A stretch of 53,249 bases of DNA from Burkholderiales bacterium (GCA_014860355.1 JACZJV010000179.1:1-53249); one strand, 5' to 3'. Positions 24,444-33,079 are shown, counted from the stretch's first letter. Translations and numbers: made by a program. Notes: generated by a model not told the origin, from the sequence alone.

Positions 24444-26093
24444 CTATTGCCATTTGTCGAAGAGTACCGGGGTAGGCCGCGCCAATTGCCAAGCCTGGGT
24501 AAACGTGTTGGTCTCTCCGCCCACGACCACGATTCTTACCGAACCGACAGGAAAAACCGGCAGCAATTCGTCGGGGCGAAGCTCAAGGAAACTGGCCGGC
24601 CATTGCGCCCTCTTCCCGTACCACTCTTTTCCCTTGAGGACCGGCTCGATGAACCAAGAATAGAACGGATCAGCCTGGAAGTCTGCTAGGGTTCTTGTCG
24701 CGCGCGACCAGACATACTCCTCGGCTGCCTGTTTGGTATAGCCTTGCGCTGCGATTTTCCTAGCCGACATCGGATCCATGAGCAGCAGACAACCGTTGGG
24801 CAATTCATAGTTGGCGATCGTCCGGGCAATTGAGTCGAGACCGCGTAGCGCGTCGTGCTCGACCTTACCGAAGGGCGAGTTATGACTCCATCCTCCGGTC
24901 AATACGGTTACGACGTTCTGCTCTGCGCCAAATCCCAGGGAAACGTGATACGGCTCCCACGGACTCTTGGCTTCGTTTTCGGCGAAGGCAAAGCTGTACT
25001 TGCTCGGATTGCCCATGCTGCTCATATCGTTGATGCTGCTCCTGGAGCCGCCCAGGCAGATGAGCGCCAGCCTCAGGAAACGCCCTATGGTCGCGTTGGC
25101 TTTGTTCCCGGTACCGGAACCGAGCGCATTGACGCCGGCATTCATTCCGATCTTCTTCGCCCCCGGACCGTTCACCACGATGGCAAACGAAAACGAGGTG
25201 GTGGAGCGAACGGTGGACGAAAACCATTCGTTGTCGAAGGCTTCTATGATGCCCAAGAGCAGCGGCATATACCTGGATTCGCATCCGGCCATCACCGCGA
25301 CCGTTGCCACCTGTTCAACCGTTACCGTCATGCTCTCCGGCAGCATATTCGTGGTCACGATCTCCTCGGCCGGATGGCGCGTTCCCTTCAACATCTGCGC
25401 AACCGCCTTCTGCGTCGGAGGAATGAGCGGCAGTCCATCGGACCAGCCGCGCTTGTAGAAGAACTGGTTCACCTCGTCCAATGTGCCCTTGAATGCGATT
25501 CTCGCGGCGGTCTCCATCTTCTTCGCCGGGGGAGATCGCTCCTCCTCGCTCAAGGGCGAGGTCAAAGCGGCGACGAATTGCGGCATAAAGACCGGCAGCT
25601 GTTCATCGCTCACGTCCCCGCAGGGGTGAGGCACGACAACCCGGCGAAGCCGCGACATTCCTTCCTTGTCGCAGGTTATCTGCGTATCGGCTTCGAACGG
25701 CGCGTCAACGATGAACACGCCCGGTATGCCTTTTTTTTCCAGCTCCATGGTCCAGTGGGAACCCCACATGGTGCAGGAGCCTCAGGCACCGCAGCCGTAA
25801 ATGACGGCGTGCCCCTTGCTGACTATTTCGTCCCACAATTCCGGGTCGTCCGACATGTACGGGGTGCTCTTGTGCACAAACACCGTCTTCACTCCCGGCG
25901 CATAGTGGGGCAAAAGGTCCGCGATCTTCTTCAGAAAGACGTCTGCGCCGCCGACAATCTGGCTTACGCAATAGATGACCTTGCCGCTGAGGTCCGGAAT
26001 CCGTTCTGCCATGGGCGCAGATGCCACCTCGTGCTCCGTTCCACACGGATTCAGTACGGTGAATGTCGCTTCTTTGTCCGATTGACTGTTCAT
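24444..26093 (-). CDS. UGSC-family selenoprotein with in-frame UGA (Sec104), fused to an unknown C-terminal domain
   Basis: 549 residues if the TGA at 25782-25784 is read as selenocysteine; otherwise the frame splits into 103 and 441 codons. The ATG at 26091-26093 has an AGGAACG ribosome site. The join reads Y-G-C-G-A-U-G-S-C: Cys101, Sec104 and Cys107, the UGSC signature, flanked by conserved-looking sequence on both sides (VIYGCGA before, TMWGSHWTMELEKKGIP after). A SECIS hairpin follows the UGA directly. Residues 20-170 form the UGSC domain. Residues 194-549 are a separate domain I do not recognise (KRGWSDGLPLIPPTQKAV, GGSRSSINDMSSMG). No signal peptide, so it is cytoplasmic. A thioredoxin-reductase-like gene, selB and selC are neighbours. 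The redox role is likely, the substrate unknown. Confidence 0.92.
25752..25784 (-). promoter_or_regulatory. SECIS element with its UGA selenocysteine codon
   Basis: On the minus strand the UGA is 25784-25782. Ten bases later CCA (25771-25769) pairs with UGG (25754-25752), with a bulged U (25768). GUGGG (25767-25763) pairs with CCCAC (25759-25755), and the loop is GUU (25762-25760). Counting U of UGA as 1, the bulged U is 17 and the loop G and U are 23 and 24, the same offsets as the E. coli fdhF SECIS as I know it. An outer pairing of GGCUCC after the UGA with GGAGCU (25747-25742) may extend the stem. SelB is encoded nearby. Confidence 0.9.
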
Positions 26094-26363
26094 TGTCGTT
26101 CCTTCATTTCTGAATAACTGGATGTTGCTGCCGGATTTCTCCCACCTCAAGTTGCCGTTGCCAACATAGCATAGCAGAGTCGACGTCATCCCGGAGTGCG
26201 CCGCCGACTCTGCGCCGGAGAATCGAAGGTGCGACAATAGTTGCAGCTTGCTGGAGCGTCCGCCGAACGGAGAGTTTGAAAATGTGCGCTCAGCGTGGAA
26301 CCACCAGCACCGCGCCCTTGGCATCCAGGCGGAGCTTGCGGCTCAGGCTCATTTCCCCGCCAC

Positions 26364-26777
26364 CTACTTCTTGGTGACTTCGACGATACCTTGATCCGCG
26401 TCTACGCGGACCCAGTCGCCGGTCTCGATGACTTGCAGCGGATCCTGGTCGAAATCCGTCATGGCAGGCGCGTGCGTTACTACCGCGCCCAGTGCGATCT
26501 TGGTCGTCATTTCGTTGAATAGCATCGCGGCGGGCGCTACGCCGGAGAGGCGGGCAACGTGAAACTGACTCGACCAGCCGGACGACCCCTTTGCACCCGG
26601 AAACACCAGCACCCTGCCTTTGAAGCTCCTGCCGCGCAGTTCGTGCCGGGTCTCGATGATTGTTCCGGTCCTGGGGTCGATTCCGCCCCAGCCTGAGATT
26701 CTGTCGGTGGTAACTAGCGCCTCGCCTTCGGCCGCGCCGCCCACTACTTTCCTGCCGTGCAGCACGATCTTGGTCAT
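26364..26777 (-). CDS. Aconitase X small subunit (swivel domain, DUF126)
   Basis: 137 residues from the ATG at 26775-26777, overlapping the TGA of the large-subunit gene (ATGA). Motifs GEALVTTDRISGWGGIDPRTG and GRVLVFPGAKGSSGWSS fit the AcnX swivel domain, which carries the active-site serine loop. It forms a heterodimer with the product of 26774-28060. Known AcnX enzymes dehydrate cis-3-hydroxy-L-proline or mevalonate 5-phosphate; which reaction applies here is not determined. The residue HAPAMTDFDQDPLQVIETGD region closes the swivel fold. Confidence 0.88.
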   Translation of the reverse strand: MTKIVLHGRKVVGGAAEGEALVTTDRISGWGGIDPRTGTIIETRHELRGRSFKGRVLVFPGAKGSSGWSSQFHVARLSGVAPAAMLFNEMTTKIALGAVVTHAPAMTDFDQDPLQVIETGDWVRVDADQGIVEVTKK

Positions 26778-28060
26778 GCGAGGCGCCCCGACCAGCGCCC
26801 GGTGATCGCCGCCTGTATGCAGTCGGCGGTTGTGCCGAACCAGGCCTGCACGCCCATGATGGCTGGCAGGTAATGCGCCTGCTTGGCCGAGTCCACCGCG
26901 GCGACCTGCACGCCCTTGGGCATCACCCGGCCGAAGGCCGAACAGGTATCGGTCATCAGGTGTCCGCCGGCATCGGTAATGATTTTGGTATAGCCGTTTC
27001 GGTCCGCGATTTGCTTGATTGTGCTCGGCGTGAAAATCCACAGGCTGGTGTCGGCGTGTATGCGCTGGCCTTCGAGCAGTTGGCATACTTCCCAGATCTG
27101 CTCGATCGAGTAATGCGGACAGCCGAGCATGACGTAGTCAACGTGCGCATCCCGTCCGGTCGAGTTGACCTGTTCGTAAGCCCGCTTTCGCTCCGCAGGA
27201 CCGTATCTGAACGTCGCCAGCGGCTTGCCCGCGCCGAAGGCCTCCTTCATGTTGCGAGCCTCCGGGGTCACGCCGATCACGTGGTACATCTCCACCCCGC
27301 CCGAGGAAGAAGCGGCCGCGCCGAAATGCTTGAGCCGCGCCAGGTTGGGCACGTTCCTGACGCCGTTGATCACAGGAATCCGCTCCTGCACCATCTCGCC
27401 CACGTAATAGCCTAGCAGCCCCCAGTCTGCGGTGTCCTTGACTTCGAGTTCAAGCTCGATCAGGTGGGTGCCGAGACGGTTCTCATCCAGGTGGTACCCC
27501 CAGTAGGGGATCTTGCCGGTGAGCATCGCAGCGCCGGCGCTCTCGCGCCCCTCCGCATTGGTGCGCCCACCGAGCACGGAATTGCAGTAGATGACGGCGG
27601 AAGATTCCATCCAGGCGCAATGCTCGCCTTTCACGGGCACGTTGCCCACCTGGTACGGGGTGCAGGTATTGAGCAGTTGGACTCCCAGGCCACCGAGATA
27701 GGTTTCGCCCATGCGGTAGATCTTCACCAGTTCAGCGGAAACACCCTGCAACTGCGCATTCAGCGGGTCTATGCCCTGCTGCAGATGCGAGGTATAGACC
27801 TTTACCTTGGGAATTTTCACCACGTCGGCGCAATCCAGACTGAATTCCGAGAACACCGCATCCATCCCGCCCGCATGCTGAGCGGCAAAGTCGCGTACGA
27901 AAGGTGTGGTCGCGCCCACCGTCGCGCAGACATTGTTCGTGTCCACCAGCCGTTCGGCGTCGAGCGCTTCGCCGTAGCGAACCAGCAGGTCCATGGCTTT
28001 TTGCACTGCCGGGCCGTGCTCGCCGTCTAGCATGCGCCGTTCGTCGTCAGCCAGTCTCAC
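26774..28060 (-). CDS. Aconitase X large (catalytic) subunit (DUF521)
   Basis: 428 residues from a GTG at 28058-28060. The family features include an N-terminal LADDERRMLDGEHGPAVQKA, the Cys-bearing segments LLNTCTPYQ (Cys133), MLGCPHYS (Cys314) and TDTCSAFG (Cys373), which are placed to ligate an Fe-S cluster, and the substrate loop GGRTNAEG. AcnX proteins are dehydratases in the cytoplasm. The two-subunit arrangement is the usual bacterial one. No proline-catabolism gene is nearby, so a hydroxyproline role is not supported by context. Transcription is divergent from the IclR regulator, with a shared operator candidate between them. Confidence 0.92.
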   Translation of the reverse strand: MRLADDERRMLDGEHGPAVQKAMDLLVRYGEALDAERLVDTNNVCATVGATTPFVRDFAAQHAGGMDAVFSEFSLDCADVVKIPKVKVYTSHLQQGIDPLNAQLQGVSAELVKIYRMGETYLGGLGVQLLNTCTPYQVGNVPVKGEHCAWMESSAVIYCNSVLGGRTNAEGRESAGAAMLTGKIPYWGYHLDENRLGTHLIELELEVKDTADWGLLGYYVGEMVQERIPVINGVRNVPNLARLKHFGAAASSSGGVEMYHVIGVTPEARNMKEAFGAGKPLATFRYGPAERKRAYEQVNSTGRDAHVDYVMLGCPHYSIEQIWEVCQLLEGQRIHADTSLWIFTPSTIKQIADRNGYTKIITDAGGHLMTDTCSAFGRVMPKGVQVAAVDSAKQAHYLPAIMGVQAWFGTTADCIQAAITGRWSGRLA

Positions 28061-28117
28061 CGGATCACCTTGGTCGTGCCAGCCATCGCTTTGCCTCCGG
28101 AACCGGGTACACGTATT

Positions 28118-28132
28118 TTGAAACAGTATTTC
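28118..28132. promoter_or_regulatory. Putative IclR operator in the acnX/iclR divergent region
   Basis: TTGAAACAGTATTTC lies 58 bases before the AcnX start and 60 bases before the IclR start. It has the GAAA-N5-TTTC dyad and merges into a second palindrome, ATTTCGAAAT (28128-28137). It is repeated with one mismatch before the TAXI receptor at 18996-19010. Confidence 0.65.
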
Positions 28133-28191
28133 GAAATGTTGACGAAGTTCGCCCCTGCTGTCAACATACTAGCGTTGTGCGGAGTCAAATC

Positions 28192-29073
28192 ATGCCCACA
28201 GGCAGTGAAAAAGCTAGGCGTTCCGACGGACAACGGCCGGACCAGGTGTCTGCGCTCGTGCGCGGCATCGAAGTGCTGCGCTGTTTCCAGGCAGGAGCGC
28301 GCGCGCTGAGCAACGGCGAGATTGCGCGACGCACCGGAATTCCGAAGCCGACCGTGACGCGGCTAGCGGCCACGCTGGTGTCGCTCGGCTACCTGAAGCA
28401 GATGCCTGATACCGACAAGTATGCCATGAGCGCCGGCGTGCTCTCGCTCGCCCAGGCTTTTCTGTCCGGGCTTGACGTGCGCGCCAGTGCCCGGCCCCAT
28501 ATGCTCGAACTCGCCGAGTCGGTGGACGCGGCGGTCTACCTCGCGGCGCGCGACGGACTCAACATGGTCCTGATTGAAGCCTGCCGCTCGCAGTCGACTA
28601 TGATCCATTCGCGCGTCGGCGTCGGGTCGCAGCTTGATCTGGTCACCGCGGCCGCTGGCCGCGCGTACCTGAGCGCGCTGGGAACCGCGGAGCGCGATAC
28701 GCTGATCGCGCAAATGCGCAAGGCGCACGGAGCGCGCTGGAGCCGCTATTCGGCGGGTCTGGAGCGCGCGCTCAGGGATGCTGCTGCACGCGGCTACGCC
28801 ATGTCGGCCGGCGAGTGGCATCCCGACATCAATACTGTAGCGGTTGCGCTGCATCCTGCGGAAGGCGAATTGCTGGCGCTCACCTGTGGCGGCCCCGCGT
28901 TTGCGTTTCCTGCGAATTACCTGCGCAAATCGATCGCACCGCGCCTGCTCGAAACGGCGATTGCGATCGCGCGCGAAATCGGCGGCGGCGTTCCGGTGGA
29001 GGCGCCGGCGCGCACACCGATGCGGCGCGCAGCCGGTAGGACACCGACAGCAAGGGACAATGCGGGGCCTTGA
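28192..29073 (+). CDS. IclR-family transcriptional regulator
   Basis: 293 residues from the ATG at 28192 with GGAG at 28181. The N-terminal winged helix has LSNGEIARRTGIPKPTVTRL followed by YLKQMPDTDKYAMS, typical of IclR proteins. The C-terminal effector domain includes DAAVYLAARDGLNMVLIEAC and GYAMSAGEWHPDINTVAVAL. It is divergent from the acnX pair and followed, 61 bases later, by an FAD oxidoreductase. Regulation of acnX and the TRAP-TAXI operon is suggested by the shared 15-base element. The inducer is probably the imported substrate or an intermediate. Confidence 0.94.
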   Translation: MPTGSEKARRSDGQRPDQVSALVRGIEVLRCFQAGARALSNGEIARRTGIPKPTVTRLAATLVSLGYLKQMPDTDKYAMSAGVLSLAQAFLSGLDVRASARPHMLELAESVDAAVYLAARDGLNMVLIEACRSQSTMIHSRVGVGSQLDLVTAAAGRAYLSALGTAERDTLIAQMRKAHGARWSRYSAGLERALRDAAARGYAMSAGEWHPDINTVAVALHPAEGELLALTCGGPAFAFPANYLRKSIAPRLLETAIAIAREIGGGVPVEAPARTPMRRAAGRTPTARDNAGP

Positions 29074-29134
29074 TGAGTCACGTACTGCAATGACGACGGC
29101 GGAAACAACGGCTGAACAATAAGGCGAGGCTGGT

Positions 29135-30601
29135 ATGTCGACCTACAAATCCACTGAGCGCGGCGACGAGCGGATCCTCGCCTCCGACATTTTCGAGGGC
29201 GAACGCACGCGCGGCGCGCGCGCGCAACTCGGCACCTGGCGCGAGGAGGCGCGCGATATTCCGGTGTTCCGACAGTGCGACGTGCTCGTCGTCGGCGGCG
29301 GGCCTTCGGGGACTGCGGCCGCGGTCGCCGCTGCTCGCGTCGGCGCGGATGTCGTTTTGCTCGAGCGCTACAACCATCTCGGCGGCCTGTCCACCGGCGG
29401 GCTGGTCATCTGGATCGATCGGATGACGGATTGGGAAGGCCGCCACGTGATCCGCGGATTCGCCGAAGAGTTGCTCGACCGGCTTCCGCGCGACGCGGTT
29501 GCCGGCCCCGCCCGGCGCGAATGGGGTTCGCGCGATCCCGGGCGGGCTGCGCACTGGTCGCAGCGTACCGCCGCCTATCACGGCGTCGTCACCTGGTCTC
29601 CGACGGTGGATCCGGAACGCCTCAAGCTCGCCTCTCAGGACATGGTGGTGGGGGAAAAGGTGCACCTCGTATTCCACTGCTGGGCGGCGTCGCCGCTCCT
29701 GGAAGGCGGCGCGGTGCGCGGCGCGATTTTCGAGAGCAAGGCCGGCCGGCAGGCGCTGCGGGCAAAGGTGGTGGTGGACGCGACCGGTGACGGTGATCTG
29801 TTTGCCCGTGCCGGCGCTTCCTTCGAATCCAACGTCGAGAAGGACGACATTCACCACTGCATGAACACCGCCTGGCTGTTCGGCGGAGTCGATATGGAGC
29901 GCTGGATCGAATTCAAGGCCGGACTACCCGACGAATTCGCGGCATTCATGGCGCGCGGGCGCGAAACGCTGCGCCTGTTCGAGCGCCCGTTCGTTTCCTG
30001 GAGAAACGACGTTGCGTTGTTTATGGGACCGCGACAATCGGGCTTCTCCCCGCTCGATCCGGACGACCAGACCGAAGTCGAGATTCGTTCACACCAGTTG
30101 ATGGCCGGGCACCTCGATTTTTACCGCGCCCACGCCCCGGGATTCGAAAACGCGTTTCTGATGCTGAGCGCGCCCCAGCTTGGGGTGCGGCATGCGCGGC
30201 GATTGGTCGGCGTGCGCAAGATTACGCGCGCGCAGTGGCCGACCGGTGCGGTGTTCGATGACGAAATAGGCATCACGCCTGCGGTATCGCCGAAGTTCCC
30301 CAATATCTCGATCCCCTACGGCGCCCTGGTACCGGAAACGCTCGATGGATTGATCGCCTGTGGCCGCCATATCGCCTGCGATCCGAACTCGCATGGATTC
30401 ATGCGCGAAATTCCGCAATGTTGGATCACCGGGCAGGCGGCCGGGGTCGCGGCCGCGCTTGCAGCGCGCGACGGCGTCGAACCCCGCTCTGTAAACACCG
30501 GCGTACTGCAATCCATTCTGGTTAAGCAGGGCGCGCATCTGCGTCCAGACGCGCAGACTGTGGCCGAGCCACAGAACACAATTTCGGCTCCCGCGGTTTG
30601 A
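29135..30601 (+). CDS. FAD-dependent oxidoreductase (FAD_oxidored family)
   Basis: 488 residues. After an N-terminal arm of about 45 residues, a Rossmann motif reads CDVLVVGGGPSGTAAAVAAA and is followed by LLERYNHLGGLSTGGLVIWI. Further motifs are VDATGDGDLFARAGA and GLIACGRHIACDPNSHGFMR with GQAAGVAAALA at the end. It is the same family as the enzyme at 19259-20695, though the two differ greatly in sequence. It is probably cotranscribed with iclR and may act on an AcnX product. The substrate is unknown. The two FAD enzymes bracket the selenium and AcnX genes. Confidence 0.87.
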   Translation: MSTYKSTERGDERILASDIFEGERTRGARAQLGTWREEARDIPVFRQCDVLVVGGGPSGTAAAVAAARVGADVVLLERYNHLGGLSTGGLVIWIDRMTDWEGRHVIRGFAEELLDRLPRDAVAGPARREWGSRDPGRAAHWSQRTAAYHGVVTWSPTVDPERLKLASQDMVVGEKVHLVFHCWAASPLLEGGAVRGAIFESKAGRQALRAKVVVDATGDGDLFARAGASFESNVEKDDIHHCMNTAWLFGGVDMERWIEFKAGLPDEFAAFMARGRETLRLFERPFVSWRNDVALFMGPRQSGFSPLDPDDQTEVEIRSHQLMAGHLDFYRAHAPGFENAFLMLSAPQLGVRHARRLVGVRKITRAQWPTGAVFDDEIGITPAVSPKFPNISIPYGALVPETLDGLIACGRHIACDPNSHGFMREIPQCWITGQAAGVAAALAARDGVEPRSVNTGVLQSILVKQGAHLRPDAQTVAEPQNTISAPAV

Positions 30602-30797
30602 CCTGACCGGCAGCGGTCGGCAGGACGCTTTGCGCGGCAGCTGGAACTGGAAATCTATTAGCGCTCCGACTCTGGCCGCATGCCGCGCCAAAGGGGCCGG
30701 TTTCAGCCAAAAGAACCCTACGCTAACGGCTCCGCGACACTGCTGCGACACGATGCCATGAAGAGGCACGATTAACGCCGTAACGCATTGTATTTAA

Positions 30798-30873
30798 TGG
30801 CGTCCCCAGGGGGATTCGAACCCCCGTACTCACCGTGAAAGGGTGATGTCCTAGGCCTCTAGACGATGGGGAC
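30798..30873 (-). tRNA. tRNA-Glu (anticodon TTC)
   Basis: The reverse strand reads a 76-base tRNA with encoded CCA. The acceptor GTCCCCA pairs with TGGGGAC, the anticodon loop is CTTTCAC (anticodon TTC) and the T loop is TTCGAAT. It lies just before tRNA-Ala and gltX, whose product charges it. Confidence 0.97.
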
Positions 30874-30911
30874 TAAAGGGCTTGGTGATAACCGGTTGGG
30901 ACCGGTCGTAA

Positions 30912-30987
<76 letters not shown>

Positions 30988-31036
30988 ACGAAAGGCGCGA
31001 ATTATACCGTTTTGCGTCATTGCCTGTAAAGGCAGA

Positions 31037-32437
31037 TCAGCTTTCGACCAGATAGGGTTGCAGCCGCGCCAGCACGGTATCGCGCCCGAGCAATTCCAGC
31101 ACCGCGTCGATCGAGGGCGTCTGCGTCTGGCCGAGCAGCATTACCCGCAGCGGCATGGCAATCCTGGGCATTTTATAACCGAACTTCCCGACCACCGCCT
31201 TCACCGCTTCATTCAGTCTTGGCCGCTGCCACTCGATGCGTTCCAGGTTGCCGGCAAGTTCGCGCACCGCCGGCATCACGTCCGGCGTGAGATGCTCCGC
31301 AATTAGCGCCTTGCTCGGTTCTATCCGTTTGTAAAAAACCATCGCCGCCTCGGCCAGGTGCTCCAGCGTGGTGGCGCGGTCCTTGAGCAGCTTCACCAAT
31401 TCCACCAGAGCCGGTCCCTCGGCCAGCCTGCCGCCATCGCGTTCGATGCGCGGCGCCAGTAATTCGGCCAGGCGAGCCGCGTCCGCCTCCTTGATGTACT
31501 CGTGGTTGAGCCATGCGAGCTTGGCGCTGTCGAACTGCGCGGTCGATTTGCTCACGTGGGCCAGGTCGAACCATTCGACGAATTGTTCGCGGGAGAATTT
31601 CTCGGCGTCGCCATGGCTCCAGCCCAGCCGCGCGAGGTAATTGAACAGCGCCTCCGGCAGATAACCGTCCTCCGGGTACTGCAGCACGGAGACCGCACCG
31701 TGACGCTTGGACAGGCGCTCGCCATCGGCGCCGAGGATCATGGGCGCATGCGCGAACTGCGGCAGCGGCGCACCCAGAGCCTGGAAAATATTGACCTGGC
31801 GCGGCGTGTTGTTGACATGGTCGTCGCCGCGGATGACGTGCGTGATGCCCATGTCCAGATCGTCCACCACCACGCCGAAATTATAGGTGGGCACGCCGTC
31901 GGCGCGCAGGATGACCAGATCGTCGATCTCGCCGTTGGCGACGGTGATCGGCCCTTTTACCAGATCGATGAAGGTCACCGCGCCCTCGTCCGGATTGCGA
32001 AAACGCAGCACCGGCTCGACCCCTGCGGGCGGCGCGAGGCCCGCAGCCTTCGCGTTTTCCGGACGCCAGCGTCCGTCGTAGCGCGGCTTCACGCCGCGTG
32101 CGCGCTGCTGCTCGCGCATATGCTCGAGTTCGTCCTTGCTGGCGTAGCACCAGTAGGCCCTGTCGATCGCGAGCAGTTGCTCGGCCACCTCGCGATAGCG
32201 TGCCAGGCGTTCCATCTGCCGGTACGGCCCCTCGTCCCAATCCAGACCCAGCCAGTTCATGCCTTCGATGATCGCGTTCACCGAAGCTTCGGTCGAGCGC
32301 TCCAGGTCGGTATCCTCGATGCGCAGCACGAATTTGCCGCCGTGCTTGCGCGCGTACGCCCAGGAAAAAAGCGCGGTGCGCGCGCCGCCGACATGCAGAT
32401 AACCTGTGGGGCTTGGAGCGAAACGGGTGCGGATCAT
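31037..32437 (-). CDS. gltX: Glutamyl-tRNA synthetase
   Basis: 466 residues, the usual length. The class I signatures are present: the HIGH-equivalent [20 protein letters not shown] near the N-terminus and [10 protein letters not shown] for KMSKS (about residue 240). The enzyme charges tRNA-Glu in the cytoplasm for translation and for tetrapyrrole synthesis. It is followed on the same strand by tRNA-Ala and tRNA-Glu. The ATG at 32435-32437 is well placed. A housekeeping gene. Confidence 0.98.
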   Translation of the reverse strand: MIRTRFAPSPTGYLHVGGARTALFSWAYARKHGGKFVLRIEDTDLERSTEASVNAIIEGMNWLGLDWDEGPYRQMERLARYREVAEQLLAIDRAYWCYASKDELEHMREQQRARGVKPRYDGRWRPENAKAAGLAPPAGVEPVLRFRNPDEGAVTFIDLVKGPITVANGEIDDLVILRADGVPTYNFGVVVDDLDMGITHVIRGDDHVNNTPRQVNIFQALGAPLPQFAHAPMILGADGERLSKRHGAVSVLQYPEDGYLPEALFNYLARLGWSHGDAEKFSREQFVEWFDLAHVSKSTAQFDSAKLAWLNHEYIKEADAARLAELLAPRIERDGGRLAEGPALVELVKLLKDRATTLEHLAEAAMVFYKRIEPSKALIAEHLTPDVMPAVRELAGNLERIEWQRPRLNEAVKAVVGKFGYKMPRIAMPLRVMLLGQTQTPSIDAVLELLGRDTVLARLQPYLVES

Positions 32438-32531
32438 GGGGAAGGCGGCTTCCGAAAGCTCGCATTTTACTGGAATTGCCCGTTTCGAATTGACCCGGGG
32501 CGCGCCTATGTGATTAAATCCGCACTCGGCC

Positions 32532-32606
32532 GGGCGGTTAGCTCAGCGGTAGAGCACTGCCTTCACACGGCAGGGGTCACTGGTTCGAACCCAGTATCGC
32601 CCACCA
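32532..32606 (+). tRNA. tRNA-Val (anticodon CAC)
   Basis: A 75-base tRNA with encoded CCA (32604-32606). The acceptor GGGCGGT pairs with ATCGCCC, the anticodon stem-loop is CTGCC-TTCACAC-GGCAG with anticodon CAC, and the T loop is TTCGAAC. It is divergent from gltX. Confidence 0.97.
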
Positions 32607-32719
32607 GTAATTCAATTCATTGCGGATAGTCGGCCAATCCGTGCGCGAAGCGGTCTGGTTCCGCGTTATGCGTACAGCCGAGACCGCCAATTCCAGAGCT
32701 GGACTTCGGCTGTTTGAAT

Positions 32720-33079
32720 TCATGATTTCCCGCTTGCGCGCTCCAGTTCATCCAGGGCGGCGCGTGCTCGGTCGAAGATGGCGCGCGCATCGCGCCGGGC
32801 TGCAAGCGCCTGATCCCAGTCTGCGTTTGCCTGGTCGCGGGCGGCGTCTGCGCCGCGGCGGTCGGCAGCAGCTTTGCGCCGCTCGGCATAGGCTTTGCGC
32901 ACACCCGCGCCGGCACCGCGCCGGTCACCCGCTCCGTCACGGCGTTCGCCATGGGCCAGGGCCCACGCCTCGTTGGCCCTGGTGCGCTCGGCCTGGGCCT
33001 TATCCAGATGCTCGCTGGCCCTGCGCCAGTCGGCCTCCGCCTTGGCGAGCGCGGCTTCGAGTTCTGCGCGTGTACTCAT
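32720..33079 (-). CDS. Small Ala/Arg/Glu-rich coiled-coil protein
   Basis: 119 residues rich in Ala, Arg, Glu and Asp with repeated patterns (ELEAALAKAEADWRRASEHL, AYAERRKAAADRRGADAARD). This predicts a long charged helix or coiled coil. No signal peptide, cysteine or known domain. The ATG has GGAG about 8 bases upstream and overlaps the stop of a tiny upstream frame. It lies downstream of the ferritin-like gene on the same strand. Function unknown; low-complexity composition means it could also be a spurious frame. Confidence 0.5.
   Translation of the reverse strand: MSTRAELEAALAKAEADWRRASEHLDKAQAERTRANEAWALAHGERRDGAGDRRGAGAGVRKAYAERRKAAADRRGADAARDQANADWDQALAARRDARAIFDRARAALDELERASGKS

Noticed and set aside
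25782-25784. Real stop codon making two separate genes at 25782-26093 and 24444-25769
   Set aside because: The residues on both sides continue one UGSC domain, a SECIS hairpin with the correct spacing follows, and selB and selC are nearby. Two independent proteins would both be truncated domains.
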